Shown here piece by piece: positions 17,372 to 26,227 of a stretch of DNA of 64,000 bases. How positions within the stretch are numbered: the stretch's first letter is position 1; every line of letters starts with the position of its first letter. The position numbers and the translations under genes are program-made. Source of the DNA: CAZEAP01 sp964510315 (lineage in GTDB: Bacteria > Planctomycetota > Brocadiia > SM23-32). Under the pieces are notes generated by a model. It was given only the letters and a program-made list of their open reading frames with translations. It ran no database searches and was not told the DNA's origin. Where the stretch lies: the NCBI GenBank assembly GCA_964510315.1, contig CAZEAP010000020.1:1-64000 (forward strand), written 5' to 3'.

Positions 17372-17491
17372 ATGCTTGAGACCCTGCTGATCTGGATCGG
17401 CGTGGCGCTGATCGGCCTCGGAGCGGCCGGTCTGGTCTACCGCCTCGTCGACCTCCTCCGCCGGGAGCCCCCCGAAGAAGCCGAAGCGTGA
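17372..17491 (+). CDS. Small one-helix membrane protein
   Basis: A 39-residue protein: MLETLLIWIGVALIGLGAAG forms most of a membrane helix, followed by a basic-acidic tail RLVDLLRREPPEEAEA. It follows the diguanylate cyclase by 43 bases and could be co-transcribed. No family is recognised. The ribosome binding site is weak (AGGGG at about 17363-17367). It is one of several tiny membrane proteins in this window. Confidence 0.5.
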   Translation: MLETLLIWIGVALIGLGAAGLVYRLVDLLRREPPEEAEA

Positions 17492-17531
17492 CCGTCTTGC
17501 CTCGCCGCCCGCCGCCTCGTGCCGCCGTCTC

Positions 17532-17561
17532 TTGAAACGCGCAGCGCCCCTTCAGTATGCT
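17532..17561 (+). promoter_or_regulatory. Probable promoter of the L,D-transpeptidase gene
   Basis: TTGAAA (17532-17537), an 18-base spacer and TATGCT (17556-17561), 46 bases before the ATG. Confidence 0.55.
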
Positions 17562-17606
17562 GGCACGCGCGTCGGTTAACCGGCAGCCTCCAGAACGGAC
17601 GGGCAA

Positions 17607-18653
17607 ATGAAGAAGCTTCTCATCCTGCTCCTTGCCGCAGCACTCGTGGGAATCGTTATATCCAGGCGCCGCGCGGCCCGGCCGGAAGGCGTGGATAAGC
17701 CCGAGCCGGAAACGCCGGCGGCGGAGGCGCCTGAGCCGCCTCAGGAGCCGGACCTCGGACCGTCGCCCCCGCCGATGCTCGCAACGGAAAAGGAATCCGG
17801 CGTCCCCTCGGCCGAGGAGCCCGAGGGAACGGCTGCCGCTGGGGGGCGGCCGCCCGACGAAGTGCTGCTGGCGGCTTCCACTCAGGTGCCCGAACGGGAA
17901 TCTCCGCCTGCTGAGGTGGGAAGTTCCCGGCAGGCGGCGCAGGCGAGTGCGAAGTCCATGGAAGAGGTCGGCCGCCTGCTGGAGGGCGGTCAGAGAATGA
18001 AGGCGAGGGAGGTCCTTACGGACCTCTACCTGCAGGCGGCCGGGGCGCGCGCCCAGAAGCTGCGCCGGTTGCTGGACCGGATTAATGAAGAACTGGTCTG
18101 GAACCCCCGCTGTGTGGAGGGCGCCGTTATCCATGTGGTCCAACCCGGCGAGACTCTCAGCAAGATCGGGAAGAAATACGGGGTGAACTGGCGCATGCTC
18201 TGCCGGCTGAACCGCATCGAGCCCGACGAGGTGCTCCGGGCGGGCCAAAAACTGAAGGTCCTCACCGGGCAGACCGAGATCGTGGCCTGGAAGAGCGAAT
18301 TTCGCCTTGCCCTTTTCCTGGACGGCTACTTCCTCAAGGAATACCCCATCGGCATCGGGAAAGACGACCGGACGCCGACGGGCCAGTTTGTAGTCGACGA
18401 TATGCTGGTGGAACCTCGCTGGTATCCGCCGGGAGGCGGGGCCATCGAATACGGGGAGGAGGGCCATCTGCTGGGCGAGCGGTGGATCGGGTTGGCCGAC
18501 GAACCGGGCGCCGCCGGCCTGGGGCTCCACGGCACCAGCGACGGGGGTATCGGCACCAAATGCTCCAACGGATGCATCCGCCTTTACAACGAGGACGTGG
18601 TCGAACTCTACGACTTCGTCCAGGTCGGAACCCCCGTCGAGGTAAGGGACTGA
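17607..18653 (+). CDS. LysM and YkuD L,D-transpeptidase
   Basis: A cell-envelope enzyme that crosslinks or modifies peptidoglycan through L,D-transpeptidation. The 348-residue protein has an N-terminal membrane anchor (MKKLLILLLAAALVGIVI), a Pro/Glu-rich spacer (about 30-110), a helical segment, a LysM peptidoglycan-binding domain (about 172-218; VVQPGETLSKIGKKYGVNW), and a YkuD domain (about 225-346). The catalytic motif HGTSDGGIGTKCSNGCIRL is complete, with the catalytic Cys in SNGCIRL. Its presence argues that this organism makes peptidoglycan. It is followed by the cyclodeaminase gene after three bases. Confidence 0.93.
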   Translation: MKKLLILLLAAALVGIVISRRRAARPEGVDKPEPETPAAEAPEPPQEPDLGPSPPPMLATEKESGVPSAEEPEGTAAAGGRPPDEVLLAASTQVPERESPPAEVGSSRQAAQASAKSMEEVGRLLEGGQRMKAREVLTDLYLQAAGARAQKLRRLLDRINEELVWNPRCVEGAVIHVVQPGETLSKIGKKYGVNWRMLCRLNRIEPDEVLRAGQKLKVLTGQTEIVAWKSEFRLALFLDGYFLKEYPIGIGKDDRTPTGQFVVDDMLVEPRWYPPGGGAIEYGEEGHLLGERWIGLADEPGAAGLGLHGTSDGGIGTKCSNGCIRLYNEDVVELYDFVQVGTPVEVRD

Positions 18654-18656
18654 GTC

Positions 18657-19286
18657 ATGTATCGCGAGGCCGAACTGGACGCATACCTCGAGGACGCCGC
18701 CTCCGAGAAGCCCGCTCCGGGCGGCGGCAGCGTCAGCGCGCTGGCCGGGGCCCTGGCGTCGGCGATGGGCGAGATGTCGGCCAACTTTACGGTCGGCAAG
18801 GAGAAGTTCGCCGACGTCGAGGACGATGTCCGACGGATGCTGGCGGAGCTGGAAGAATGCCGAGGCGCCCTGCTGGAACTGATGGAGGAAGATGTCCGCG
18901 CCTACAGCGCCGTCAGCGAGGCCTACTCTATGCCTCGCGGAAGCCAGGAGGAGAAAGGTGCCCGCCGGGAGGCCATAGACCGGGCCCTCAGGGGGGCGAT
19001 GCACGCTCCGCTCCGCGTCATGCGTCGCTGCGGCCGCGTCGCAGGGGTGGCCGATAGCCTGGTAGAAATGGCCAACCCCAATCTGATCACCGACGTCGGG
19101 GTCTGCGCCGTGCTCGCGGAAGCCGCCTGTGCGGCCGCACGCTTTAACGTGGAAATCAACCTGAAGTTCCTCGGGGACGCCGATCTGCGTCGGGAGACCG
19201 AGGAGGAGATGGACCGGCTCACTGAGCGCGTCGAGAAGGTGCGGGACGCCGTGAGCGAGAAGGTCGGCCGGCACCTCTCCGATTGA
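18657..19286 (+). CDS. Stand-alone formiminotetrahydrofolate cyclodeaminase-type protein
   Basis: A 209-residue helical protein matching the FTCD C-terminal (cyclodeaminase/cyclohydrolase) family. The signature PAPGGGSVSALAGALASAMG is near residue 20, followed by the conserved helical core and ANPNLITDVGVCAVLAEAAC near 140. Stand-alone members convert formimino- or methenyl-tetrahydrofolate in one-carbon and histidine or purine breakdown, and length agrees with them. It lies three bases after the transpeptidase gene, so it is probably translated from the same message, though no functional tie is obvious. Which folate reaction it performs is not decided by sequence. Confidence 0.85.
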   Translation: MYREAELDAYLEDAASEKPAPGGGSVSALAGALASAMGEMSANFTVGKEKFADVEDDVRRMLAELEECRGALLELMEEDVRAYSAVSEAYSMPRGSQEEKGARREAIDRALRGAMHAPLRVMRRCGRVAGVADSLVEMANPNLITDVGVCAVLAEAACAAARFNVEINLKFLGDADLRRETEEEMDRLTERVEKVRDAVSEKVGRHLSD

Positions 19287-19316
19287 GCTTCCTCGCACCC
19301 TCCGGCCGGGACAAGA

Positions 19317-19805
19317 ATGGCTGAGCAGTGGGACATAGTCAGTGGCAAGGACGCCTGCCGGGGATGCGGCACCGAGTTCGGCGAGGGCGATCTTTTGTAT
19401 TCCGCCCTCGCCGAGGGCGACGATGGGTTCGAGCGGCGCGACTTCTGTCCCGGTTGCTGGGAGGGGCTGTCGGGTGACGGCTTCTTCTGCTTCTGGCGGA
19501 CGCGGAAGCCCGTCACGGACCGGGGGCGCCGGCTGGATACCGAGTTGATGCTGGAGTTCTTCGACCGGCTGGAGGGGGCTGCGGAACCGGAGAAGGCCAC
19601 GTTCCGGTTCGTGATCGGCCTCTACCTGATCCGCCGCAAGGAGCTGAAACTCCTCGAGACCGAACGCAAAGAAGAAGGGGAGTTTCTGGTGTGCGAGCGG
19701 CGCGGCACAGGCGAGAGAGTGAAGCTCCGAAACCCCGGCCTCAACGAAGAGCAGATACAGCAGACCGCCGCGCGCCTGAGCCACCTGTTCCACGCCGAGC
19801 TTTGA
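19317..19805 (+). CDS. Zinc-ribbon conserved protein, function unknown
   Basis: A 162-residue protein. Residues about 14-50 form a treble-clef or zinc ribbon: CRGCGTEF followed by FCPGCWEGL. A second part is FFCFWRTRKP, then a helical region ATFRFVIGLYLIRRKELKLL and a C-terminal beta stretch GEFLVCERRGTGERVKLR. Proteins of this layout recur next to other housekeeping genes in planctomycetes; I know no assigned function. The ribosome binding site is weak. It follows the cyclodeaminase gene by 30 bases in the same direction. Confidence 0.65.
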   Translation: MAEQWDIVSGKDACRGCGTEFGEGDLLYSALAEGDDGFERRDFCPGCWEGLSGDGFFCFWRTRKPVTDRGRRLDTELMLEFFDRLEGAAEPEKATFRFVIGLYLIRRKELKLLETERKEEGEFLVCERRGTGERVKLRNPGLNEEQIQQTAARLSHLFHAEL

Positions 19806-19911
19806 GCTGCTCCCTCTGACGCGCCAGCCTGGGGCCGGTTCATCGCCTCCAGGTGAGAATGGACCGGCAGGCAGATGATTCCCCGCAAAGGCGGCGCCGG
19901 AGAGCCGTCCA

Positions 19912-21345
19912 ATGGCACAGATAGACCACAGCGTGGTGAAGTCCTACGACATCCGTGGCATCTTTCCGGATCAGATCGACGCGCAGTTCGCCTTTCTGCT
20001 GGGCAAGGCGCTGCCCCGGGTTCTCCGGGCGCAGACGGCGGCCGTCGGGCGGGATGCGCGGCTGAGTTCCGCCCGGCTCTACGCCGCCCTGGCCGCCGGC
20101 CTGCGCGAGGCCGGCGTGCGGGTGGAGACGCTGGGGCTCTGCCCGACGGAACTGGTCTATTACGCGCTGGGCGAGGAAGCCGGGTTCGACCTGGGGGTCA
20201 TGGTTACCGCCAGCCATAATCCGCCCGACTACAACGGGTTCAAAGTGGTGAAGGGCGGCGGCGAACCGGTCACCGGCGAGACGGGCCTGGACGAAGCGTG
20301 CCGCCTGATGGAAGAAATGGACGAACGGGCCCCGGAGGAGTTGACGTCGCCGGAAACCTCGCTTTCCCCCTGGAACGATTACATGGACTTCGTCCTCGGG
20401 CTGGCGGGCGCGCCGGACGCAGAGGACCTTGACGTTGTGGTGGACGCAGGAAACGGCGTGGGCGGCCTGTTGTGGGAGCGGGTTACCGGGCGGGTCGGCC
20501 TTGAGCCGACGAAGCTGAACTTCCAGCCCGACGGTGAGTTCCCCGGCCACCTGCCGGACCCCACCAAGCCGGAGAATCTCAGGCCGCTCCTCGACGCGGT
20601 GGGGGAGAGCGGAGCGGACCTGGGCTTCTGTTACGACGGCGATGCCGACCGCGTGGTGGTTGTCCTCCGCGACGGGCACGTCATCGACGGCAGCGAGATG
20701 ACCGCATGCATCGCCCGGCGCCTGCTGGAGGAGACCCCGGAGGGCGCGGTGGGCTGCGGCCAGACGATGAGCCGCAAGGCGCTGGACCACCTCCGTTCCC
20801 GCGGGACCGAGCCGGTCATCACCCCGGTGGGCCACGCGAAGATAAAGCGTGTGCTGCGCTCGCGTCCGGGGATGATCTTCGCCGGGGAGAACGCCGGGCA
20901 TTACTACTACAGGGACTTCTTCTGTTGCGACAGCTCCCTGCTGACCACCCTGTATCTGCTGCAGCTCGCCGCCGAGGACCGGCTGGTGGCCCTGGTGGAC
21001 TCCCTGCCGGGGCCGTGGCATCGGCCCGACCGGCAGCCTTCGGTGGAGTTCGACGATCAGGAGCACGCCCTGGAGGTCTGCCGCCGGGTTGCCCTGAAAG
21101 CGCTGGGGGCGCATCCCGGGCCGGATGAGATCTCCTGTGAGCGGGGGGGAGAAGTTGAGCGGAACTGTTCGCCCGAAGCGATCCAGGGGGCTCAGAGCGT
21201 GCGGGCCGACTACCCGGACTGGTGGTTCTGCGTGAGGCCGTCGGGCACTGAACCGGTAGCGCGGCTGGCGGCAGAAGCGCGCTCGAAGGGGGGGATGCGG
21301 CGCCGGGTCGAGTGGCTGCTCCAGGCCTTCGAGTCCGAGAGTTAG
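19912..21345 (+). CDS. Phosphomannomutase/phosphoglucomutase
   Basis: Moves phosphate between C6 and C1 of mannose or glucose, feeding nucleotide-sugar and glycan synthesis. The 477-residue protein has the N-terminal SYDIRGIF motif, the active-site phosphoserine loop MVTASHNPPDYNGFK, the metal loop CYDGDADRVVV, the sugar-binding GENAGHYYYRDFF and the C-terminal phosphate-binding loop RPSGTEPVARL. This is the ManB/AlgC-type arrangement. GGAGAG lies just before the ATG. It may supply activated sugars for the glycosyltransferase at 8148-9296. Confidence 0.93.
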   Translation: MAQIDHSVVKSYDIRGIFPDQIDAQFAFLLGKALPRVLRAQTAAVGRDARLSSARLYAALAAGLREAGVRVETLGLCPTELVYYALGEEAGFDLGVMVTASHNPPDYNGFKVVKGGGEPVTGETGLDEACRLMEEMDERAPEELTSPETSLSPWNDYMDFVLGLAGAPDAEDLDVVVDAGNGVGGLLWERVTGRVGLEPTKLNFQPDGEFPGHLPDPTKPENLRPLLDAVGESGADLGFCYDGDADRVVVVLRDGHVIDGSEMTACIARRLLEETPEGAVGCGQTMSRKALDHLRSRGTEPVITPVGHAKIKRVLRSRPGMIFAGENAGHYYYRDFFCCDSSLLTTLYLLQLAAEDRLVALVDSLPGPWHRPDRQPSVEFDDQEHALEVCRRVALKALGAHPGPDEISCERGGEVERNCSPEAIQGAQSVRADYPDWWFCVRPSGTEPVARLAAEARSKGGMRRRVEWLLQAFESES

Positions 21346-21378
21346 CGGCCGGCCGGTTCCCCCCCCGTTTCCGTCAAG

Positions 21379-21407
21379 TTGACTGTCGGGCCGGGTGCGC
21401 CTATAAT
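21379..21407 (+). promoter_or_regulatory. Strong sigma70-type promoter of serA
   Basis: TTGACT (21379-21384), a 17-base spacer and TATAAT (21402-21407), 45 bases before the ATG. Confidence 0.8.
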
Positions 21408-21452
21408 CCGCCGACTCAACGGTTGCCTGCCACGCGAGTTTGGAGTGAGCCG

Positions 21453-23039
21453 ATGAAAACAGTTCTCGTCGCGAACCGCCTGCCTCAACGATGCATGGAC
21501 ATGCTGGAGGAGGCCGGTCTGGAGGTCGTTTACAGGCCGAACATGTCGCCCGAGGAACTCAAGGAAGCCGTCAGGGACGTACACGGCATCATCTGCCGAT
21601 CCGGCGCAAAGCTTACCGAAGAAGTCGTGAAAGAAGCCGACAGGCTGGAGGCCATCTGCCGCGCCGGCGTCGGGGTGGACAACATCGACATCCCCGCCGC
21701 CTCCCGGAGGGGGGCGGTGGTAATGAACACGCCCGGGGGCAACACCACCAGCGCCGCCGAGCACGCCTTCGCGCTGATGCTCGCCCTGGCCCGCAACATC
21801 GGACCCGCTTACATCTCCATGAGGGACGGGCGCTGGGACAAAAAGAGGTACGTCGGCTCGCAGATGGCCGGCAGCACCATCGGCATCGTGGGTCTTGGTC
21901 GCATAGGACGCACGGTGGCCCGGCAGGCCCTCGGGTTTGAGATGAACGTGATCGCCTACGACCCCTACCTGAACCGTGAAACGGCGGAGCGAATCGGCGC
22001 CGAACTCCTGGACGAACTGGACGAAGTGCTGGCACGCGCCGACTACCTGACCGTCCACGTGCCGGAGAACGACCAGACCCGTGGCCTGATCGGGGCTGAG
22101 CAGATCGAACTCATGAAGGACTCCGCCCGCATCGTCAACTGCGCCCGCGGCTCGATCGTGGACAGGGAGGCCGTGATCCGGGCTGTGAAGGAGGACCGGC
22201 TCGCCGGGGCCGCCTTCGACGTCTATACCAAAGAGCCGCCGGAGGAATTCGAGTTCGCCCGGGACGACCGGATACTGGCCACACCTCACCTGGGGGCTTC
22301 CACCGAGGAGGCGCAGCTCGCCGTCGCCTCCGACGCCGCCGAGCAGATGGTGGACGCCCTGCAGCGCCGCCACTTCCGCAACGCGCTCAACATCGCCGCC
22401 GTCCCGCCGGAGGAGATGAAACTGCTGCAGCCGTACTGCGATCTGGCCTCGCATTTGGGCTCCCTGGTGGCGCAGCTCAACCTGGGGCGGCCGGAGGCCG
22501 TTGAAGTCTCCTGCAAGGGCGACCTCGCCGAGCGCGACATCGGCCCGGTGGTCAACTACGGGGCCATGGGGGTGTTGCGCCAGATGCTGGGGCACACCGT
22601 CAACAATGTCAGCGCGCCTCACCTGGCCGAGGAACGCGGAATCCGCCTGACGGGAAGCTCGACGGTGGGGTTGGAGGCCGGCTTTACCGACCTGGTGGCC
22701 GTCCGCCTGACCACCGACCGGGGCGACCTGGAGGCGGCGGGGACCATCTTCGGGCGCAAGAACCCCCGCGTCGTACGGATCGGGGAGTTCTACGTGGAGG
22801 TCATCCCCGAGGGGCACCTGCTGGTTGTCTACGGGAAGGATGTGCCCGGCCTGATCGGCCGGATCGGTGCCGTTCTCGGGGAAGCCGGCGTCAACATCGC
22901 GCGTATCGGATTCGGTCGCGAGGACGTCGGCGGAGAGGCCATCCTGGTGCTCAACCTCGACAGCGCCCCCGATGAAGACGCCCTGGCCGAGATACGCGAG
23001 GTGGATGTGGTCCGCCGGGTTAGCCTCGTCGTGCTCTGA
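21453..23039 (+). CDS. serA: D-3-phosphoglycerate dehydrogenase
   Basis: Oxidises 3-phosphoglycerate to 3-phosphohydroxypyruvate with NAD, the first step of serine synthesis. The 528-residue protein has the long SerA layout. The catalytic and NAD-binding part has GVDNIDIPAASRRGAVVMN, the Rossmann motif GIVGLGRIGRTVA, INCARG-type NCARGSIVDREAV and the catalytic His in TPHLGASTEEAQ. Then come the allosteric-substrate-binding domain (about 315-450) and a C-terminal ACT domain (about 455-528; LLVVYGKDVPGLIGRIG) that allows serine feedback. GGAG precedes the ATG and a near-consensus promoter lies upstream. Confidence 0.96.
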   Translation: MKTVLVANRLPQRCMDMLEEAGLEVVYRPNMSPEELKEAVRDVHGIICRSGAKLTEEVVKEADRLEAICRAGVGVDNIDIPAASRRGAVVMNTPGGNTTSAAEHAFALMLALARNIGPAYISMRDGRWDKKRYVGSQMAGSTIGIVGLGRIGRTVARQALGFEMNVIAYDPYLNRETAERIGAELLDELDEVLARADYLTVHVPENDQTRGLIGAEQIELMKDSARIVNCARGSIVDREAVIRAVKEDRLAGAAFDVYTKEPPEEFEFARDDRILATPHLGASTEEAQLAVASDAAEQMVDALQRRHFRNALNIAAVPPEEMKLLQPYCDLASHLGSLVAQLNLGRPEAVEVSCKGDLAERDIGPVVNYGAMGVLRQMLGHTVNNVSAPHLAEERGIRLTGSSTVGLEAGFTDLVAVRLTTDRGDLEAAGTIFGRKNPRVVRIGEFYVEVIPEGHLLVVYGKDVPGLIGRIGAVLGEAGVNIARIGFGREDVGGEAILVLNLDSAPDEDALAEIREVDVVRRVSLVVL

Positions 23040-23107
23040 GCCCGCGGCCGGAGCTTCGCGACGTCGCTGCCGGCGTCCTGAACGGGAAATCCGGGGCTGC
23101 CGAAACC

Positions 23108-23136
23108 TTGCCAACGGGCGCGCCCCTCAATATAAT
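23108..23136 (+). promoter_or_regulatory. Strong sigma70-type promoter of the nfeD-floA operon
   Basis: TTGCCA (23108-23113), a 17-base spacer and TATAAT (23131-23136), 32 bases before the GTG start. Confidence 0.75.
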
Positions 23137-23168
23137 CCCTGTGAGGCAGCTTTCCGGGAGGAAGGGCA

Positions 23169-24656
23169 GTGAGCGACTCAATCCCACGCCGCAACCGCAG
23201 GTCCCCTTGGCTGTCGGCCTGTGTCGCCGTGGCCCTTGCGCTGGCTTTCTGCCTCCCCGCCGGTGCGCAGCAGAAGGGGGAGGTGCGCATCCTGCGGCTC
23301 CGCGGGATGATCGTGGAGGCGTATTCGAAGGCCGTCCAGCGCAAGGTGGAGAAGGCCAAAGAGGACGGCGTCGAGACCTTCATCCTGGAGCTGGACACCC
23401 CCGGGGGCACCGTTGGGGCGTCGATCGAACTGGGCGACTACATCTTCCAGCAGGAGGACATCCGCATCGTCGCCTACGTCAACGATCAGGCATACAGCGG
23501 CGGCACCATGCTGGCGCTGGCCTGCGACGTCATCTACATCGAGGACGCGACCGGTCGGATGGGGGACGTGGCCCCCGTGGGACCCTCGGGCCAGATACAG
23601 GGCGAGAAGATCCAGTCGGTCATCCGGGAAACCATGCTGAGCTACGCCCGTCGCCGCGGCTACCCGGAGGCCCTGGTGAAGGCCATGGTCACGAAAGGCA
23701 TCGAGGTCTACAGGATCAAGATGGTGGACGACCCGCGGCCCGTCTTCATGACGGGCACGCAGTTGGACGCCCTTTCCGACGAGGAACGGGCCAAGATCAC
23801 CAACAGGGAGGTGGTCGTCACCGAGGGCGAGTTGCTGGCCATGCACGCCGACAGGGCGGTCGAGTACGGCTTTGCCCGCGAGGCGGTGCGCAGCCCTCAA
23901 CACCTCTACGACATCCTGGAGGTCGAGCCCGGCCGGGTGAAGCGGCTTTACCTGACCCCGTCGGAACGGATATTGACCGTTCTCGACATGTTCAGCCCGT
24001 TGTTCATCGTCGGCGGTTTCGTTCTTCTGTATATGGAGATCAGCCATCCCGGATTCGGGCTTCCGGGCATCCTCGGCATCGGTTGCTTGGTGGCTTTCTT
24101 CGTGGTGAAGTGGTCGCTGAACTACGCCCACATGCTCGAGTTACTGCTGTTCCTGGGCGGGTTGGCGCTCATCCTGGTCGAGGTGCTCATCATCCCCGGG
24201 TTTGGCTTCGTGGGCATAAGCGGCATCGTGCTGCTGATGATAAGCCTGGTATTGGCCTTCCAGCAGTTCGCCATACCGCACAGCATCAGCGAGTTCCGAG
24301 CGTTCCAGTACAACCTGTTGAAAGCCATTGGGTCGCTGGCGGCTTCAGTAGTGGCCATCGCGGTCATGATACGCCTGCTGCCCTCGATGCCCCTGTTTGG
24401 GCGGATAGTCCACACCGGCGACCTGTCGGCGGCCTTCGCCAGCGAGGGGATCGAGCGGCGTAATCCGGAACTGGCCGAGATGCTGGGGGAGGTGGGCGTG
24501 GCCTTGACTTCACTGCGGCCGGCCGGGCGCGCGGAATTTGGTGACCGCCTGCTGGACGTGGTGACGCAGGGGGAGTTCATAGAAAAGGGACAGCAGGTGC
24601 GCATCCAGCAGATACACGGCAACCGGGTGGTGGTGGAGAGCTACCGGGAGCGCTGA
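23169..24656 (+). CDS. Long NfeD: membrane-bound ClpP-class serine protease
   Basis: A 495-residue membrane protein. Residues 1-34 are a signal peptide ending AGAQQ. Residues about 37-260 form a ClpP/SppA-like protease domain with LDTPGG and the nucleophile Ser110 in AYSGGTMLALACD; the Lys in GQIQGEKIQS (about 147) is a candidate general base. Residues about 275-410 hold four or five membrane helices, and about 430-495 is the C-terminal NfeD OB-fold. Long NfeD proteins work with flotillin-like proteins in membrane quality control. GTG start with GGAGGAAGG. It leads the operon nfeD-nfeD-floA. Confidence 0.93.
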   Translation: MSDSIPRRNRRSPWLSACVAVALALAFCLPAGAQQKGEVRILRLRGMIVEAYSKAVQRKVEKAKEDGVETFILELDTPGGTVGASIELGDYIFQQEDIRIVAYVNDQAYSGGTMLALACDVIYIEDATGRMGDVAPVGPSGQIQGEKIQSVIRETMLSYARRRGYPEALVKAMVTKGIEVYRIKMVDDPRPVFMTGTQLDALSDEERAKITNREVVVTEGELLAMHADRAVEYGFAREAVRSPQHLYDILEVEPGRVKRLYLTPSERILTVLDMFSPLFIVGGFVLLYMEISHPGFGLPGILGIGCLVAFFVVKWSLNYAHMLELLLFLGGLALILVEVLIIPGFGFVGISGIVLLMISLVLAFQQFAIPHSISEFRAFQYNLLKAIGSLAASVVAIAVMIRLLPSMPLFGRIVHTGDLSAAFASEGIERRNPELAEMLGEVGVALTSLRPAGRAEFGDRLLDVVTQGEFIEKGQQVRIQQIHGNRVVVESYRER

Positions 24657-24682
24657 GCCGGCACCTTCAGGGAGGAGGAGAG

Positions 24683-25144
24683 ATGGACTGGGAGTTCACG
24701 ATTATCATCGCCCTGTATCTCTGCGGCCTCCTGGCGATGGTGGTCGAACTGTTCATTCCCGGGATGATCATCGGGTTCACCGGCTTTCTGGCCGTGCTGG
24801 GGAGCATTATTTACGCCCTGGCCACCGGGCGCTCCTGGACTGCCGTCGTTCTGATCGGCTGCGCGCTCGCCTTCGTCCCCGTGTTCTTTGCGCTGTGGAA
24901 GAACGTGGTGGGCAAGTACTTCGCCATAGGCGAGGATGAACGGGAATACAGCCCTTCCAGTACGGTCAGTGAGAGCCTGGAGGGCGTGGAGGGCGTGGCG
25001 ATCACGCCGCTGCGGCCCAGTGGGATTGCGCGCCTGAACGAGCAACGTTACGATGTAGTCACGCGCGGCGAAATGCTGGAGAAGGGCACCCGCGTGGAGG
25101 TCATCGAAGTCTCCGGAAACCGCGTAGTGGTCAAAGAAGTCTGA
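24683..25144 (+). CDS. Short NfeD membrane protein
   Basis: A 153-residue protein with two or three membrane helices (about 5-25, 27-45, 51-70) and a C-terminal OB-fold (about 95-153; GVAITPLRPSGIARLNEQRYDVV). This is the truncated NfeD class that lacks a protease domain. It sits between the long NfeD and FloA with GGAGGAGG before its ATG. Its OB-fold closely parallels the end of the long NfeD, as expected from paralogy. A scaffold role with FloA is inferred. Confidence 0.88.
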   Translation: MDWEFTIIIALYLCGLLAMVVELFIPGMIIGFTGFLAVLGSIIYALATGRSWTAVVLIGCALAFVPVFFALWKNVVGKYFAIGEDEREYSPSSTVSESLEGVEGVAITPLRPSGIARLNEQRYDVVTRGEMLEKGTRVEVIEVSGNRVVVKEV

Positions 25145-25168
25145 ACTCGACGGAGGAGGAAGAGGAAA

Positions 25169-26200
25169 ATGCTCATGCCGCTGGCGGCACAAGGGGCGGA
25201 CGCCCTGCTGATCGTACTGATACTGGTGGCCATCGTCGTCGTGTTGGGCCTCCTGCTGTTCTTCTTCACCTACGGTTTCCTTTACATAAAGGCCCTGTTG
25301 GCCGGAGCGCACGTCGGCATATTCGAGATCATCGGCATGCGCCTGCGGGGCGTTAAGCCCTCGGTCATCGTGGACAGCCGGATCATGGCCATAAAGGCGG
25401 GCCTGCCGGTCGAGACCGTGGCCCTGGAGACGCACTACCTGGCCGGCGGCAACGTGTTGAACGTGATCCGCGCGCTGATCGCCGCCAGCAAGGCGAAGAT
25501 CCAGCTCACCTACAACCAGGCCTGTGCCATCGACCTGGCCGGGCGTGACGTGCTGGAGGCGGTGCGCACCAGCGTCAACCCCAAGGTCATCGACTGCCCC
25601 GACCCGACCAAAGGTCGGGAAACGGTGGCCGCCGTGGCAAAGGACGGCATCCAGCTCCAGGCCAAGGCGCGCGTCACCGTGCGGGCAAACCTCGAACGAC
25701 TCGTCGGGGGCGCCACCGAGGAGACCATCATCGCGCGGGTGGGCGAGGGAATCGTCACCACCATCGGCTCCTCGGAGACGTACAAAGTGGTGCTGGAGAA
25801 CCCGGACATCATCTCCCGGCGTGTCCTGGAGAAGGGCCTGGATGCCGGCACCGCTTTCGAGATCGTTTCCATCGACATCGCCGACGTAGACGTGGGGGAG
25901 AACATCGGCGCCAAGCTGCAGGCCGATCAGGCCGAGGCCGACAAGCGCGTGGCTCAGGCGCTGGCCGAGCGACGCCGGGCGATGGCCGTTGCCCGGGAGC
26001 AGGAGATGTCGGCCCTCGTCGCCGAGAACCGCGCCAAGGTCGTGTTGGCCGAGGCCGAAGTCCCCAAGGCCATCTCCCAGGCATTCCGGGAAGGCAACCT
26101 CGGCATCATGGACTACTACGCGCTGAAGAACGTCCAGGCCGACACCGACATGCGCCAGTCCATCAGCGGTGACTTCACCGAAGGCGAGAGCCAGGAGTGA
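25169..26200 (+). CDS. floA: Flotillin-like protein FloA
   Basis: A 343-residue SPFH-family membrane scaffold that organises functional membrane microdomains. Residues about 13-40 are the hydrophobic hairpin, followed by IIGMRLRGVKPSVIVDSRIM and the long conserved FloA/UPF0365 body (INQACAIDLAGRDV-type block at about 112-128, NPKVIDCP, TIIARVGEGIVTTIGSS), then an Ala/Glu-rich coiled-coil region (about 245-310). The order long nfeD-short nfeD-floA matches the conserved gene neighbourhood known from Bacillus. Strong ribosome binding site GGAGGAGGAAGAGG. Confidence 0.95.
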   Translation: MLMPLAAQGADALLIVLILVAIVVVLGLLLFFFTYGFLYIKALLAGAHVGIFEIIGMRLRGVKPSVIVDSRIMAIKAGLPVETVALETHYLAGGNVLNVIRALIAASKAKIQLTYNQACAIDLAGRDVLEAVRTSVNPKVIDCPDPTKGRETVAAVAKDGIQLQAKARVTVRANLERLVGGATEETIIARVGEGIVTTIGSSETYKVVLENPDIISRRVLEKGLDAGTAFEIVSIDIADVDVGENIGAKLQADQAEADKRVAQALAERRRAMAVAREQEMSALVAENRAKVVLAEAEVPKAISQAFREGNLGIMDYYALKNVQADTDMRQSISGDFTEGESQE

Positions 26201-26227
26201 TCGTCCCTCCGGGCTCAGGGGTTTCCC

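Noticed and set aside
17205..19793. An 862-codon minus-strand open frame across several plus-strand genes
   Set aside because: Same antisense composition effect; the plus-strand transpeptidase and cyclodeaminase have complete family motifs.
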